Assembly: GCA_937870635.1 (NCBI GenBank)
Contig: CALMZP010000031.1
Location: forward strand, 62,001 to 126,000
Reading direction: 5' to 3'
Length of the DNA stretch: 64,000 nucleotides
Source of the DNA: an uncultured Acidobacteriota bacterium
GTDB taxonomy: Bacteria; Acidobacteriota; Thermoanaerobaculia; Gp7-AA8
The position numbers and the translations under genes were made by a program. Below, in pieces: positions 19,328 through 28,280 of this stretch (the first letter of the stretch is position 1; the number at the start of each line of letters is the position of its first letter). The notes beneath the pieces are model-generated. The model saw only the letters and a program-made list of their open reading frames with translations. It had not been told where the DNA came from and made no database searches.

Positions 19328-20696
19328 CTTCCAGCTTCACCTCGTACACAGTTCCTGCGGGGCTGGTCACCTTGAACCGTTCCGCGATCTCGACTCCGGC
19401 GACCCAGACGATCTCTCCATTCCAGATCAAGAGCGGAATCCGATCCCGGACCTCGGCCTCGATTTTACGATCAATCAGAAAATCCTTCAGTTTTTTGTCG
19501 TGCGGCAATCCGAGCGGTTGGAAGCGATCGCCGCGGCGGCGGTTACGGACCGTGAAGTGTGCTGCCGCGTTTTCTGGCAGCTGGAAAAGTTGTGCTGCTC
19601 GTCCGGATGGACCTTGGACCTTGGACCCTGGACCTTGACGTCCTCCCAAGGTCCAAGGTCCAGGGTCCAAGGTCCTTCGCTCGACGGAGATCGTTGCGCC
19701 GATCTCGGAGATGAAGGCGCTCGAGCCGGCGTCGAGCTCGACTTCGAACGGGATGGCCGGTTCGGGCGTCCGGCGAAGCACCAGCGCGCCGCGCTGATGG
19801 ACGAGCTCGAGCTCCCGCGTGACGCTCACGCGTCGGATATCGCCGACGGCCGACGCGAGCCGCTGCAGATCGTCCGACGAGATCTCGCGCGACCCTCCGA
19901 GTCTTCTGATGTGCCTGTTGAGGAGCGCCTGGCGCAGCCACGCATCCTGCGGCCACTGCACGAACCGCGTCTCATCCTCGGTAATGAACGTGCAGCTGCG
20001 TTCGACGGCGTCGATCGATTTCTCGACGGCGGGCCAGAACTGCTGCGCCTGCGTTGCGATCGAGGCGAGGTTCTCGACGACGGCCGGACCGAAATCGCGC
20101 AGGACGACGCGAACGCGATTGCGCAGGAACCGCGCATCGGTGTTCGTCTGGTCGGTCCGCGCCCTGACGTCGCGTGCCGCGAGGAACTCCTCGATCCCGG
20201 CGCGCGTCGCCTCGAGCAGGGGACGGATCCACCCGTCATCGCGGCGGGGGTGGATGCCGCGAAGGCCGGCCAGCCCGGTGCCGGTCAGAAGACGCATCAG
20301 GACGGTCTCGGCCTGGTCATCCTTCTGGTGGGCGGTGGCGACGTACCGCGCGCCGACTTCGCTGGCGATCGCGGCGAGTTTTTCGTGGCGAACGTCGCGA
20401 GCGGCGGCTTCGAGGCCCGACGCGCGAATCGCCTCGGGGTCGAGGGTCCCATCGGCAACGTGGATCTCGACGCCGAGGCGTTTGCAGAGATCGCGGACGA
20501 ACGCCTCGTCGCCGTCGGACTCCTCGCCGCGGAGGTGATGGTTGACGTGGCCGGCGGTCACCGTGAACCCGTCTTCCCGCAACTCGGCGAGCAGGAGGAG
20601 CAGCGCCGTCGAATCAGGGCCGCCCGAAACCGCGGCAAGAACGTGGCACGGCTCGATTCCCTGAGCCGCAAAAAAGCGCCGAACCAGATCGATCAC
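19320..20696 (-). CDS. tilS: tRNA(Ile)-lysidine synthase
   Basis: AVSGGPDSTALLLLL PP-loop; GHVNHHLRGEESDGDEAFV; RRRGDRFQPLG...KKLKDFLIDRKI C-terminal domain. Confidence 0.94.
   Translation of the reverse strand: MIDLVRRFFAAQGIEPCHVLAAVSGGPDSTALLLLLAELREDGFTVTAGHVNHHLRGEESDGDEAFVRDLCKRLGVEIHVADGTLDPEAIRASGLEAAARDVRHEKLAAIASEVGARYVATAHQKDDQAETVLMRLLTGTGLAGLRGIHPRRDDGWIRPLLEATRAGIEEFLAARDVRARTDQTNTDARFLRNRVRVVLRDFGPAVVENLASIATQAQQFWPAVEKSIDAVERSCTFITEDETRFVQWPQDAWLRQALLNRHIRRLGGSREISSDDLQRLASAVGDIRRVSVTRELELVHQRGALVLRRTPEPAIPFEVELDAGSSAFISEIGATISVERRTLDPGPWTLGGRQGPGSKVQGPSGRAAQLFQLPENAAAHFTVRNRRRGDRFQPLGLPHDKKLKDFLIDRKIEAEVRDRIPLLIWNGEIVWVAGVEIAERFKVTSPAGTVYEVKLEDA
19609..19675. repeat. Inverted pair of GGACCTT heptamer arrays inside tilS
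   Basis: ggaccttggaccttggaccctggacctt ... aaggtccaaggtccagggtccaaggtcc. Confidence 0.95.
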
Positions 20697-20773
20697 CCGC
20701 CCCTAGTGTACGGGTGATCACTGTCACCGCGCCGTGTTTGCGCAACAGCCGACCATGGCATTCGCTGTAGGGA

Positions 20774-20800
20774 CGCGGGCGAGGTCGCCCGCGCTCCACC
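20774..20800 (-). repeat. GTGGAGC-type palindromic element
   Basis: cgcgggcgaggtcgcccgcgctccac. Confidence 0.85.
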
Positions 20801-20964
20801 GGATCTGCCGAGGAACCCCTTTCGCGCAGATGCTGCCTTGTAGTCGCGAAAAGCGCCTTTCTTCTGAGAGCGGTGCAGATGCGAGGCGGAGCGGAGCTAC
20901 GTCGAGCCCGCCCGACGAAGCGACAACGAAGCAGATGCGCCGCTATCAGAAGAAAGGAATTTGG

Positions 20965-21038
20965 TGGCGGTGACTGGAGTCGAACCAGTGACCTAGCGCT
21001 TATGAGACGCCCGCTCTAACCATCTGAGCTACACCGCC
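20965..21038 (-). tRNA. tRNA with CAT anticodon (elongator Met most likely; Ile2 not excluded)
   Basis: GGCGGTGTAGCTCAGATGGTTAGAGCGGGCGTCTCATAAGCGCTAGGTCACTGGTTCGAGTCCAGTCACCGCCA. Confidence 0.92.
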
Positions 21039-21140
21039 ACGGCAAAAGGGAGGGGGATTATAGCCGGAGTCGCCCGAAGGCGGCCCGGGGGTATAGTGAA
21101 ACAGTTCGCTTAGGCGGATATTTCGCCACGGGAGCAGGAG

Positions 21141-21353
21141 ATGTCATCGCTCGAACGGGTGTGTGTGACGTGCGGAGATACCGAAGAGATGGCCCGGCTG
21201 GAACGCTGCGGCATTTGCGCCCGGTACTTCTGTCCCGACCATTCATTCCGCGCCCTGGGCGGCCGTAAATGCTGTTCAGCCGAATGCGCGAGGAGTTACT
21301 ACTTCCACGGAGAAATCGATGACGACGACCAAGACACTGGAGAAACCGATTGA
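21141..21353 (+). CDS. small Cys-rich zinc-finger-like protein
   Basis: VCVTCGDTEEMARLERCGICARYFCPDHSFRALGGRKCCSAECARSYY; overlaps the hemB start. Confidence 0.6.
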   Translation: MSSLERVCVTCGDTEEMARLERCGICARYFCPDHSFRALGGRKCCSAECARSYYFHGEIDDDDQDTGETD

Positions 21354-22350
21354 GACAGGAGCGAAGAGCGAGCTGACCGTCCGACCGCGCCGCCTGCGAC
21401 GGTCGGAAGGAATCCGCTCGCTGGTGCGCGAGACCATCGTGCGCCCCGAGGATCTGATTTATCCGCTGTTCGTGGTTCCCAACAGCCGGCAGAAGGCCGA
21501 GATCGGGGCGATGCCGGGCGTGTGGCAGATGCGGGTGCGCGAAGTCGTCGAGGAAGCCGCGCGCGCGTTCGACAGCGGGATTCGCGCGGTGCTGCTCTTC
21601 GGGTTGCCCGAATACAAGGACGCCACGGGGTCTTCGTCGTGGGATCCGTCCGGTCCGGTGCAGCTCGCGATCGAAGGGATCAAACGCCAGGTGCCACAGA
21701 TGACGGTCATGGCGGACGTATGCCTCTGCGAGTACACGGATCACGGTCACTGCGGCGTCATCGTCGATCGCAACGGCACGAAGGACGTCGACAACGACGA
21801 GACGCTGCCGCTTCTCGTCAAGCAGGCGGTTTCGTTCGCGCAGGCCGGCGCTGACTTCGTGGCCCCTTCGGACATGATGGACGGCCGGATCGGATCGATC
21901 CGGTCGGGGCTGGATGGCCGCGGCCTGTCGGACGTGGGGATCATGGCCTATTCCGCGAAGTTCGCCTCGGGCTTCTACGGCCCGTTCCGCGAAGCGGCCG
22001 AATCGACGCCGCAGTTCGGCGATCGGCGCACGTATCAGATGGATCCTGCCAACGGACGCGAGGCGCTGCGTGAGATCGAGCTCGACTTCGAAGAGGGCGC
22101 GGACATCCTGATGGTGAAGCCGGCGCTGTCGTATCTCGACATCATCCGCGGCGCGCGGGACAACTTCCCTCTGCCGATCGCTGCGTACAACGTGAGCGGC
22201 GAGTACTCGATGGTGAAAGCGGCCGCCGAGCGGGGATGGATCGACGGGCCGCGAGTGACGAACGAGATCCTGACCTCGATCAAGCGCGCGGGCGCCGATC
22301 TGATCATCACCTATCACGCGACGGAGTTCGCGAAGACGTACAGGGGCTGA
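21319..22350 (+). CDS. hemB: delta-aminolevulinic acid dehydratase (porphobilinogen synthase)
   Basis: RPRRLRRSEGIRSLVRET, VMADVCLCEYTDHGHCG, APSDMMDGRI, YSAKFASGFYGPFREAA. Confidence 0.96.
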   Translation: MTTTKTLEKPIETGAKSELTVRPRRLRRSEGIRSLVRETIVRPEDLIYPLFVVPNSRQKAEIGAMPGVWQMRVREVVEEAARAFDSGIRAVLLFGLPEYKDATGSSSWDPSGPVQLAIEGIKRQVPQMTVMADVCLCEYTDHGHCGVIVDRNGTKDVDNDETLPLLVKQAVSFAQAGADFVAPSDMMDGRIGSIRSGLDGRGLSDVGIMAYSAKFASGFYGPFREAAESTPQFGDRRTYQMDPANGREALREIELDFEEGADILMVKPALSYLDIIRGARDNFPLPIAAYNVSGEYSMVKAAAERGWIDGPRVTNEILTSIKRAGADLIITYHATEFAKTYRG

Positions 22351-22373
22351 GCCGCTGCGCTGAGGTGAGTGGG

Positions 22374-22550
22374 CTAGCCCATGCCCTTCGGCTTGTAGTC
22401 AGCCGAGGTGTATTTCTTCGGGTCGGCGTCGAACTTCTCCTCGCAGCCGCGGGAGCAGAAGTAGTACTTCTTCCCTTCGTGCATCGAGGAGCCGACCGCT
22501 TTGCCGGGGTCGACTTTCATTCCGCAGACGGGATCGGTCACGGTATTCAT
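22374..22550 (-). CDS. YHS-domain metal-binding protein
   Basis: TDPVCGMKVDPGKAVGSSMHEGKKYYFCSRGCEEKFDADPKKY. Confidence 0.9.
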   Translation of the reverse strand: MNTVTDPVCGMKVDPGKAVGSSMHEGKKYYFCSRGCEEKFDADPKKYTSADYKPKGMG

Positions 22551-22626
22551 GGCCCCAGAGGGTACACAACATATACCACTTGACAGCGTCCAGCCTGCGA
22601 CGCAGCCTTGTGCGAGACACCCCGCG

Positions 22627-23022
22627 ATGAAACATGACGTCGTACAGCTGCTGACCGGGCGCGCCATCCAGCCATCGGCCCATCGCGTGGCCGTCGCCCA
22701 GTACGTCCTCTCGACCGAAGACCACCCATCGGCCGAGCGGGTCTGGGAGTCGGTCAAGGCGAGGTTCCCGATGATCTCACGCGCCACCGTCTACAACACG
22801 CTGAACCTGTTCGTGGAGAAGGGGCTGTTGCGCGAGCTGCACCTCTCTCCGGACTCAGTCGTCTTCGATCCGAACACCGATCCTCACCACCACCTCATCG
22901 ATGAAGAGACCGGGAGCATTCACGACATTTCCTGGGACCGCGTGAAGGTGGCCGCCATCGCCAACGTCGATGGTTACGAGATCCACGACTATCAGGTGGT
23001 GATGAGAGGCACAAAGAAGTAG
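22627..23022 (+). CDS. Fur/PerR-family transcriptional regulator
   Basis: HRVAVAQYVLSTEDHPSAERVW...ISRATVYNTLNLFVEKGLLREL...DPHHHLIDEETGSIHD; lacks the C-terminal CxxC pairs. Confidence 0.9.
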   Translation: MKHDVVQLLTGRAIQPSAHRVAVAQYVLSTEDHPSAERVWESVKARFPMISRATVYNTLNLFVEKGLLRELHLSPDSVVFDPNTDPHHHLIDEETGSIHDISWDRVKVAAIANVDGYEIHDYQVVMRGTKK

Positions 23023-23033
23023 CTGGGATCCGG

Positions 23034-23135
23034 TGTCATCCCGAGCGTGAGCGAGGGATCGGGGTGATGGGCGGCACGAACACCATGCCTCCTGCCGCCC
23101 AACCCCCAGGTCCCTCGCTCACGCTCGGGATGACA
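23034..23135. repeat. TCATCCCGAGCG-family inverted repeat
   Basis: tgtcatcccgagcgtgagcgaggga ... tccctcgctcacgctcgggatgaca. Confidence 0.93.
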
Positions 23136-23140
23136 TGATG

Positions 23141-23336
23141 CTAATGATGCCCCGTCTGCGCGTTTTTGCCTGACCCATATCCTCGGGCCGCGTCGTACTT
23201 TTTGACCTGTTGCGGCGTCAGCGCGGCGCGGGTCGTGAGGTGCGCTGCCAGGTGCGCGTAGCGCAGCCGGCCCTGGCGTTTCCCAATGAGAGAGCCTGAA
23301 AAAGGAGCAGGGCAACCGTCAGAATCGAATGCATGC
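23141..23336 (-). pseudogene. remnant of a Spy-like/periplasmic metal-resistance protein
   Basis: Signal peptide MHSILTVALLLFQALSLG in one frame; C-terminal block GKRQGRLRYAHLAAHLTTRAALTPQQVKKYDAARGYGSGKNAQTGHH in another. Confidence 0.55.
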
Positions 23337-23351
23337 GTATTTCTCCGTCTC

Positions 23352-23765
23352 TTATTGAACGACGATCTTGCCCTTCATCATGTTCATGCCGCAGGTGAAC
23401 TCGAGGTCGCCCGCGTTCTGAGGGGTGAATTCGATCGTCGTCACCTGGTTGACGGGGATGGGCTTCGAGATGTTCTGCGACGGAATGGTCAACACGTCGC
23501 CGCAGGTTGGTTTCTCGTCGCGGGTCACATTCAGGCGCACAGGTTTTCCGGCCTGGACGTTGAACGATGCCGGCTGATATTCGCCGCCGCTGACCTTGAG
23601 GTCGATGGTTTGAACGTCGGCGGTGGTGGTGGCCGGAGCGGGCGTGGGCTCGGTGGTCGCCGGTGTAGTTTCGGCGGCCGCGGGCGAGGTCGCCCGCGCT
23701 CCATCGGTTTCCTGATGGCACCCGATGGTCAGGAAGAGTGCTGCAACTGCAATGAGTGATTTCAA
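23352..23765 (-). CDS. cupredoxin-domain lipoprotein
   Basis: TTG start; lipoprotein signal LKSLIAVAALFLTIGC; GGEYQPASFNVQAGKPVRL...FTCGMNMMKGKIVVQ. Confidence 0.8.
   Translation of the reverse strand: MKSLIAVAALFLTIGCHQETDGARATSPAAAETTPATTEPTPAPATTTADVQTIDLKVSGGEYQPASFNVQAGKPVRLNVTRDEKPTCGDVLTIPSQNISKPIPVNQVTTIEFTPQNAGDLEFTCGMNMMKGKIVVQ
23678..23703 (-). repeat. GTGGAGC-type element in frame inside the cupredoxin lipoprotein gene
   Basis: Encodes GARATSPA. Confidence 0.88.
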
Positions 23766-26700
23766 GAGATTTCTCCTTCGATTTGTTCTTCGCCGCGGAG
23801 GCCCGAGGGTTTGAGCCGGCCGAGGCGTAAGTCTCGTTGTTTCATGATGAGAAAAATGATCGGCGTCACGAGCAGAACGTGAATCGTCGATGTGACCATC
23901 CCGCCGATGAGCGGAACCGCGATCGGCTTCATGACGTCCGAACCGGTGCCCGTCGCCCAGAGCAGCGGCAGCAGGCCGATGACGGTGGTCGCTACGGTCA
24001 TGATCTTGGGCCTCACACGAAGCAAGGCCCCTTCCACGGTGGCGTTGAAGACAGTCTCTCCCGTGAGAGGGCCCTTCATCATCTCCCGGTCGAGGGCTTC
24101 GTGAAGGTAGAGGACCATGACCACGCCTGTCTGAACGGCCACGCCGTAAAGGGCGATGAAGCCTACCCAGACCGCGACCGACCAGTTGAAGCCGTAGATC
24201 CACATCAGGTACACGCCGCCGATGAGGGCGAACGGAACCGACAGCATGACCAGCGACGCTTCCACGGCCGAGTGGAACGTGAAGTAGAGGATGACGAAAA
24301 TGATGACGAAGACGAGCGGCAGCACGATCTGCAGCCGCTGGCGGGCGTGAATCTGGTCTTCGTACTGTCCCGAGAACTGGAGTGAATAACCAGGCGGCAG
24401 CGTGAGCTGCCGATCGAGGGCGCGCCGCGCCTCGGTCACGAACGTTCCCATGTCGCGGCCGCGGACGTTGAGCTGCACCAGTGAGCGGATCTGGCCGTTC
24501 TCGGAGTTGATCATCGCCGGGCCGGGCGCGGACTCGATCTTCGCCAGCTGGCCGAGGGGAAGCTGAATGGCGGCCTCGCCGCGGGGGATCGTGATCAGAA
24601 GGTTCTGGAGAGCCGCCAGGTCGTCACGGTAATCGGCGAGGTAGCGAACCTGCACCGGATAGCGCGCGCGACCCTCGACCGTCCACGTGACATTGCTGCC
24701 GCCGATTGCCGTCTCGATTGCATCGAGCACGACACCGACCGGAATGCCCTGGCGGGCGATGGCGTCGCGATCGACCTCGATGTTCAGGTACTGGCCGCCG
24801 GTCGTGCGCTCGGTGTAGAGGTCGACCGCGCCGGGGATGGTCCGGAGGATGGATTCGGCCTTCAGCGCCAGTGTCTCGAGCGTCTTCAGATCCGATCCGT
24901 AAATCTTCACCCCCAGCGTCGTGCGAACACCGGTGTTGAGCATGTCGATGCGGTTGATGATCGGCTGCGTCCACGCGTTCGTGACGCCCGGGATCTGCAG
25001 CTTCTCGTTGAGATCCTGGATGATCGAGTCTTTCGTCGTGCCGGCCGGCCACTGGCTCTTTGGCTTCAGCTCGATGATCGTTTCGAACATCGAGATCGGC
25101 GCCGGATCCGTGGCCGTCTCGGCACGCCCGACTTTTCCAAGGACGTAAGCGACGGCCGGATGGCTGGCAATGACCTTGTCCTGCACCTGGATGATCCGCC
25201 GCGCTTCGGTGATGTTGATCGCCGGCAGCGTCACCGGCATGTACAACAGCATCCCCTCGTCCAGCGGCGGCATGAACTCCGTGCCGAGGCTCATCATCAT
25301 GGGGATGGTGATGAGGAGGGCGATGACGTTGATGGCGATCATCGTCTTCCTGTTGCGAAGCGACCAGCGCAGGAATGGCTCGTATGCACGGGCGAAGAAG
25401 CGGCTGATGGGATTCTCGCTCTCCGGGCGCATCCGTCCGCGCATGAAGAACGTCATGAGCACGGGCACGAGCGTAATTGCCAGGAGTGAGGCGCCGATCA
25501 TCGCGAACGTCTTCGTGTAGGCGAGGGGAGTGAAGAGCTTTCCTTCACGACCCGTCAGGAGAAACACCGGAAGGAACGAGGCGATCATGACCAGAAGCGA
25601 TCCGAAGATGGCCGGACCGACCTGCTGCGAGGCGCGGATGATCGTATTGACGCGCATGTCCTCGTCGGGTTTTGCGCCCGAGGCGAGCACTTTCCCGTAC
25701 GTGCCCTCCGCGAGGTGACGGTATGCGTTCTCGACCATGACGATCGAGGCGTCGACGATCTCGCCGATCGCGAGCGCCACGCCGCCAAGGGACATGATGT
25801 TGGACGTGATGCCGAAGCGGTACATCAGCACGAAACTGATGAGCGCCGACAGAGGAAGTCCGACGAGCACCGTGACGGCGGATCCGAAGTGGAAGAGGAA
25901 AACGACGACGACGAGAGAGACGATGATCCCTTCCTCGATCAGCGCTTCCTTGAGCGTGTCGACCGCTCGTTCGATGAGCTCGGAGCGGTCGTAAGCCGTC
26001 CGGACGGTGACGCCGGCCGGGAGACCACTCTTCAGTTCTTCGAGGCGCGCCTTCACGCGGTCGATGACCGCCTTTGCGTTCTCGCCGTATCGCGCCACGA
26101 TGATGCCGCCGACGGCCTCACCGTTGCCGTTCTCTTCGAGGAGACCGCGTCGGATGTCGGTGCCGAGGCTGATCGTGCCGAGGGAGGAGAGGTAGATGGG
26201 AGTGCCACCGGGAGCGGCGACGACGATCGTCTCGAGGTCGGCGACATCCTTCACGTAGCCGATGCCGCGCACGATGTACTCGCTCTGTCCGACCTGGATG
26301 AGGCGGCCGCCGACGTCGTTGTTCGATCGCCGAACGGCATCGATGACCTGGTCGAGCGAGATTCCGCGCGCCGCCATCCGGATCGGGTCGAGGTTGACCT
26401 GGTACTGCTTGACGAACCCGCCGACCGATGCCACTTCGGCCACGCCGTCGACCGACTGCAGGCCGAGCTTCAGATACCAGTCCTGAATCGATCGAAGCTG
26501 CCCGAGGTCGTGTGTCTTCGACTGCAGCGTGTACCAGAAGACGTGGCCTACGCCGGTGCCTTCGGGCCCGAGACGGGGAGTGGCGCCTTCGGGGAGGAGG
26601 CCGCTGATGTAGTTGAGGCGTTCCAAGACGCGCGTGCGAGCCCAGTAGATGTCGACGTCGTCGCGGAAGATGACGTAGACGAGTGAGAAACCGAACATCG

Positions 26701-26956
26701 ACTGCGCGCGGACCGCTTTCAGATTCGGGAGTCCCTGCAGGTTCGAGGCGAGGGGGTAGGTGATCTGATCCTCGACCAGCTGAGGTGCCCGGCCCGGCCA
26801 GTCAACGTAGACGATGACCTGGTTATCGGAGATGTCGGGAATGGCGTCGAGCGGCGTGCGCAGCGTGGCGATCGCGCCGGCGACGATGAGCACCGCGTAC
26901 GCCACGAGGACGATGAACCGGTTTCGAGCGGAGAGCTCGATGAGTTTGCGGATCAT
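23762..26956 (-). CDS. heavy-metal efflux RND permease (CusA/CzcA family)
   Basis: RNRFIVLVAYAVLIVAG, PLDAIPDISDNQVIVYVDWPGRAPQLVEDQITYPL; start trimmed to MIRKLIEL. Confidence 0.95.
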   Translation of the reverse strand: MIRKLIELSARNRFIVLVAYAVLIVAGAIATLRTPLDAIPDISDNQVIVYVDWPGRAPQLVEDQITYPLASNLQGLPNLKAVRAQSMFGFSLVYVIFRDDVDIYWARTRVLERLNYISGLLPEGATPRLGPEGTGVGHVFWYTLQSKTHDLGQLRSIQDWYLKLGLQSVDGVAEVASVGGFVKQYQVNLDPIRMAARGISLDQVIDAVRRSNNDVGGRLIQVGQSEYIVRGIGYVKDVADLETIVVAAPGGTPIYLSSLGTISLGTDIRRGLLEENGNGEAVGGIIVARYGENAKAVIDRVKARLEELKSGLPAGVTVRTAYDRSELIERAVDTLKEALIEEGIIVSLVVVVFLFHFGSAVTVLVGLPLSALISFVLMYRFGITSNIMSLGGVALAIGEIVDASIVMVENAYRHLAEGTYGKVLASGAKPDEDMRVNTIIRASQQVGPAIFGSLLVMIASFLPVFLLTGREGKLFTPLAYTKTFAMIGASLLAITLVPVLMTFFMRGRMRPESENPISRFFARAYEPFLRWSLRNRKTMIAINVIALLITIPMMMSLGTEFMPPLDEGMLLYMPVTLPAINITEARRIIQVQDKVIASHPAVAYVLGKVGRAETATDPAPISMFETIIELKPKSQWPAGTTKDSIIQDLNEKLQIPGVTNAWTQPIINRIDMLNTGVRTTLGVKIYGSDLKTLETLALKAESILRTIPGAVDLYTERTTGGQYLNIEVDRDAIARQGIPVGVVLDAIETAIGGSNVTWTVEGRARYPVQVRYLADYRDDLAALQNLLITIPRGEAAIQLPLGQLAKIESAPGPAMINSENGQIRSLVQLNVRGRDMGTFVTEARRALDRQLTLPPGYSLQFSGQYEDQIHARQRLQIVLPLVFVIIFVILYFTFHSAVEASLVMLSVPFALIGGVYLMWIYGFNWSVAVWVGFIALYGVAVQTGVVMVLYLHEALDREMMKGPLTGETVFNATVEGALLRVRPKIMTVATTVIGLLPLLWATGTGSDVMKPIAVPLIGGMVTSTIHVLLVTPIIFLIMKQRDLRLGRLKPSGLRGEEQIEGEIS

Positions 26957-26957
26957 G

Positions 26958-28280
26958 TCAGTGTCCCCGGTGCGGATCGGCGGTAGTGGTCGCGGTCGCG
27001 GGCGAGGTCGCCCGCGCTCCACCGGACGTCGCACCCCTCAGCTGTGCTTCTGAATCGAGGAGGAAGCCGCCTTCGGCGACGACCTTCTCGCCTCCCGTCA
27101 GGCCGGCCTGGATCACGATCGATTCGCCATGGCGCTCGCCTACCGTGACTTCGCGAGGCTGATACGTGCCGGGCGCGGTCTCGATCCAGACAAACTGCCG
27201 CTGCCCGCGGTCGACCACGACGGATTTCGGGACCATGATGTGCGCCGGCGCGGCGGGACCGACGATCCTGGCGCTGACGTACATGTCCGGCTTGAGGAGC
27301 ATGTTCGGATTCGCAAGCTCGACTCGGACGCGGGCCGTGCGGGTCTCCCCGGCGAGGAACGGTTGGATGAACGACACGACGCCGGGGAATGCGATGCCCG
27401 GAACGGCCGGCGTCGTGATCGTCACCTGCTGGCCGATCGTGATGCCGGGAAGCTGCTGTTCGTAGACATCGGCTTCGACCCATACGACGGAAAGGTCGAC
27501 GATCTCGAGGAGCGGCTGTCCCTGCGTGACGTACTGCTGCGGGACGACGAGTTTCTGCGTGACCACGCCCGCTACGGGCGACGTCACCGTCGTCGTGTAG
27601 AGAGGCTTGCCGCCCTGCTCGAGCTGACGGATCTGCGCGTTGGTCATGCCAAAGAGCAGGAGGCGCCGGCGCGTGGATTCGACGAGATCGTCGGAGGCAC
27701 TGCGTGCGTCGGCGAAGCCGGCTTTGCGCATGCGCTCGCGGTTTGCCAGGGACAGCAGATACTCCTGCTGCGTCGAGAACAGATCGGGCGAATAGATCGC
27801 GGCCACGGCCTGGCCGCGCCGCACGGTGTCGCCGGTGAAATTGACGTAGAGGCGTTCGATGCGGCCCGCCGCGTAGGCGGTCACCTGCGCCACGCGCCGT
27901 TCATCGATGGTGACCCGGCCGGTCGTCACCAGCTCGCCGGTGTGCGTTGACGGCGACACGAGAATGGTCTTCACGTTCGCCGTGACCCGCTGCTCGGGCG
28001 AGAGCGAGATCGCGGCGACCGACGGATCGAGTGACCCCGATCCCGCAAGTTGCGCCGCAGAGGGATCGACCGCCGTTGCGGGCGGGCGTTTGACGAGTGC
28101 CATGCCGCAGATCGGGCAGCTGCCCGGCTGGTCGGAGGTGACCGTCGGATGCATCGGACAGAAATAGACGTCGCCGTGAGCGTGATCGTCCGATGCGGAC
28201 CGGTAGTAGAAGATTCCTGCGGCGGCGATGGCCACGATAGCGATCGCCGCGACTGCGATTTTCATTCTGGGATTCATCAC
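26958..28280 (-). CDS. efflux RND periplasmic adaptor (CusB family) with heavy-metal-binding domain
   Basis: YFCPMHPTVTSDQPGSCPICGMALVKR; membrane-fusion protein core. Confidence 0.93.
   Translation of the reverse strand: MMNPRMKIAVAAIAIVAIAAAGIFYYRSASDDHAHGDVYFCPMHPTVTSDQPGSCPICGMALVKRPPATAVDPSAAQLAGSGSLDPSVAAISLSPEQRVTANVKTILVSPSTHTGELVTTGRVTIDERRVAQVTAYAAGRIERLYVNFTGDTVRRGQAVAAIYSPDLFSTQQEYLLSLANRERMRKAGFADARSASDDLVESTRRRLLLFGMTNAQIRQLEQGGKPLYTTTVTSPVAGVVTQKLVVPQQYVTQGQPLLEIVDLSVVWVEADVYEQQLPGITIGQQVTITTPAVPGIAFPGVVSFIQPFLAGETRTARVRVELANPNMLLKPDMYVSARIVGPAAPAHIMVPKSVVVDRGQRQFVWIETAPGTYQPREVTVGERHGESIVIQAGLTGGEKVVAEGGFLLDSEAQLRGATSGGARATSPATATTTADPHRGH
26996..27022 (-). repeat. GTGGAGC-type element in frame inside the CusB-like gene
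   Basis: Encodes GGARATSPA near the C-terminus. Confidence 0.88.

Noticed and set aside
23352-24203. 283-aa ORF for the cupredoxin protein as listed in the track
   Set aside because: The N-terminal ~146 aa are an antisense-like read through cusA; the lipoprotein signal starts at the TTG at 23765.
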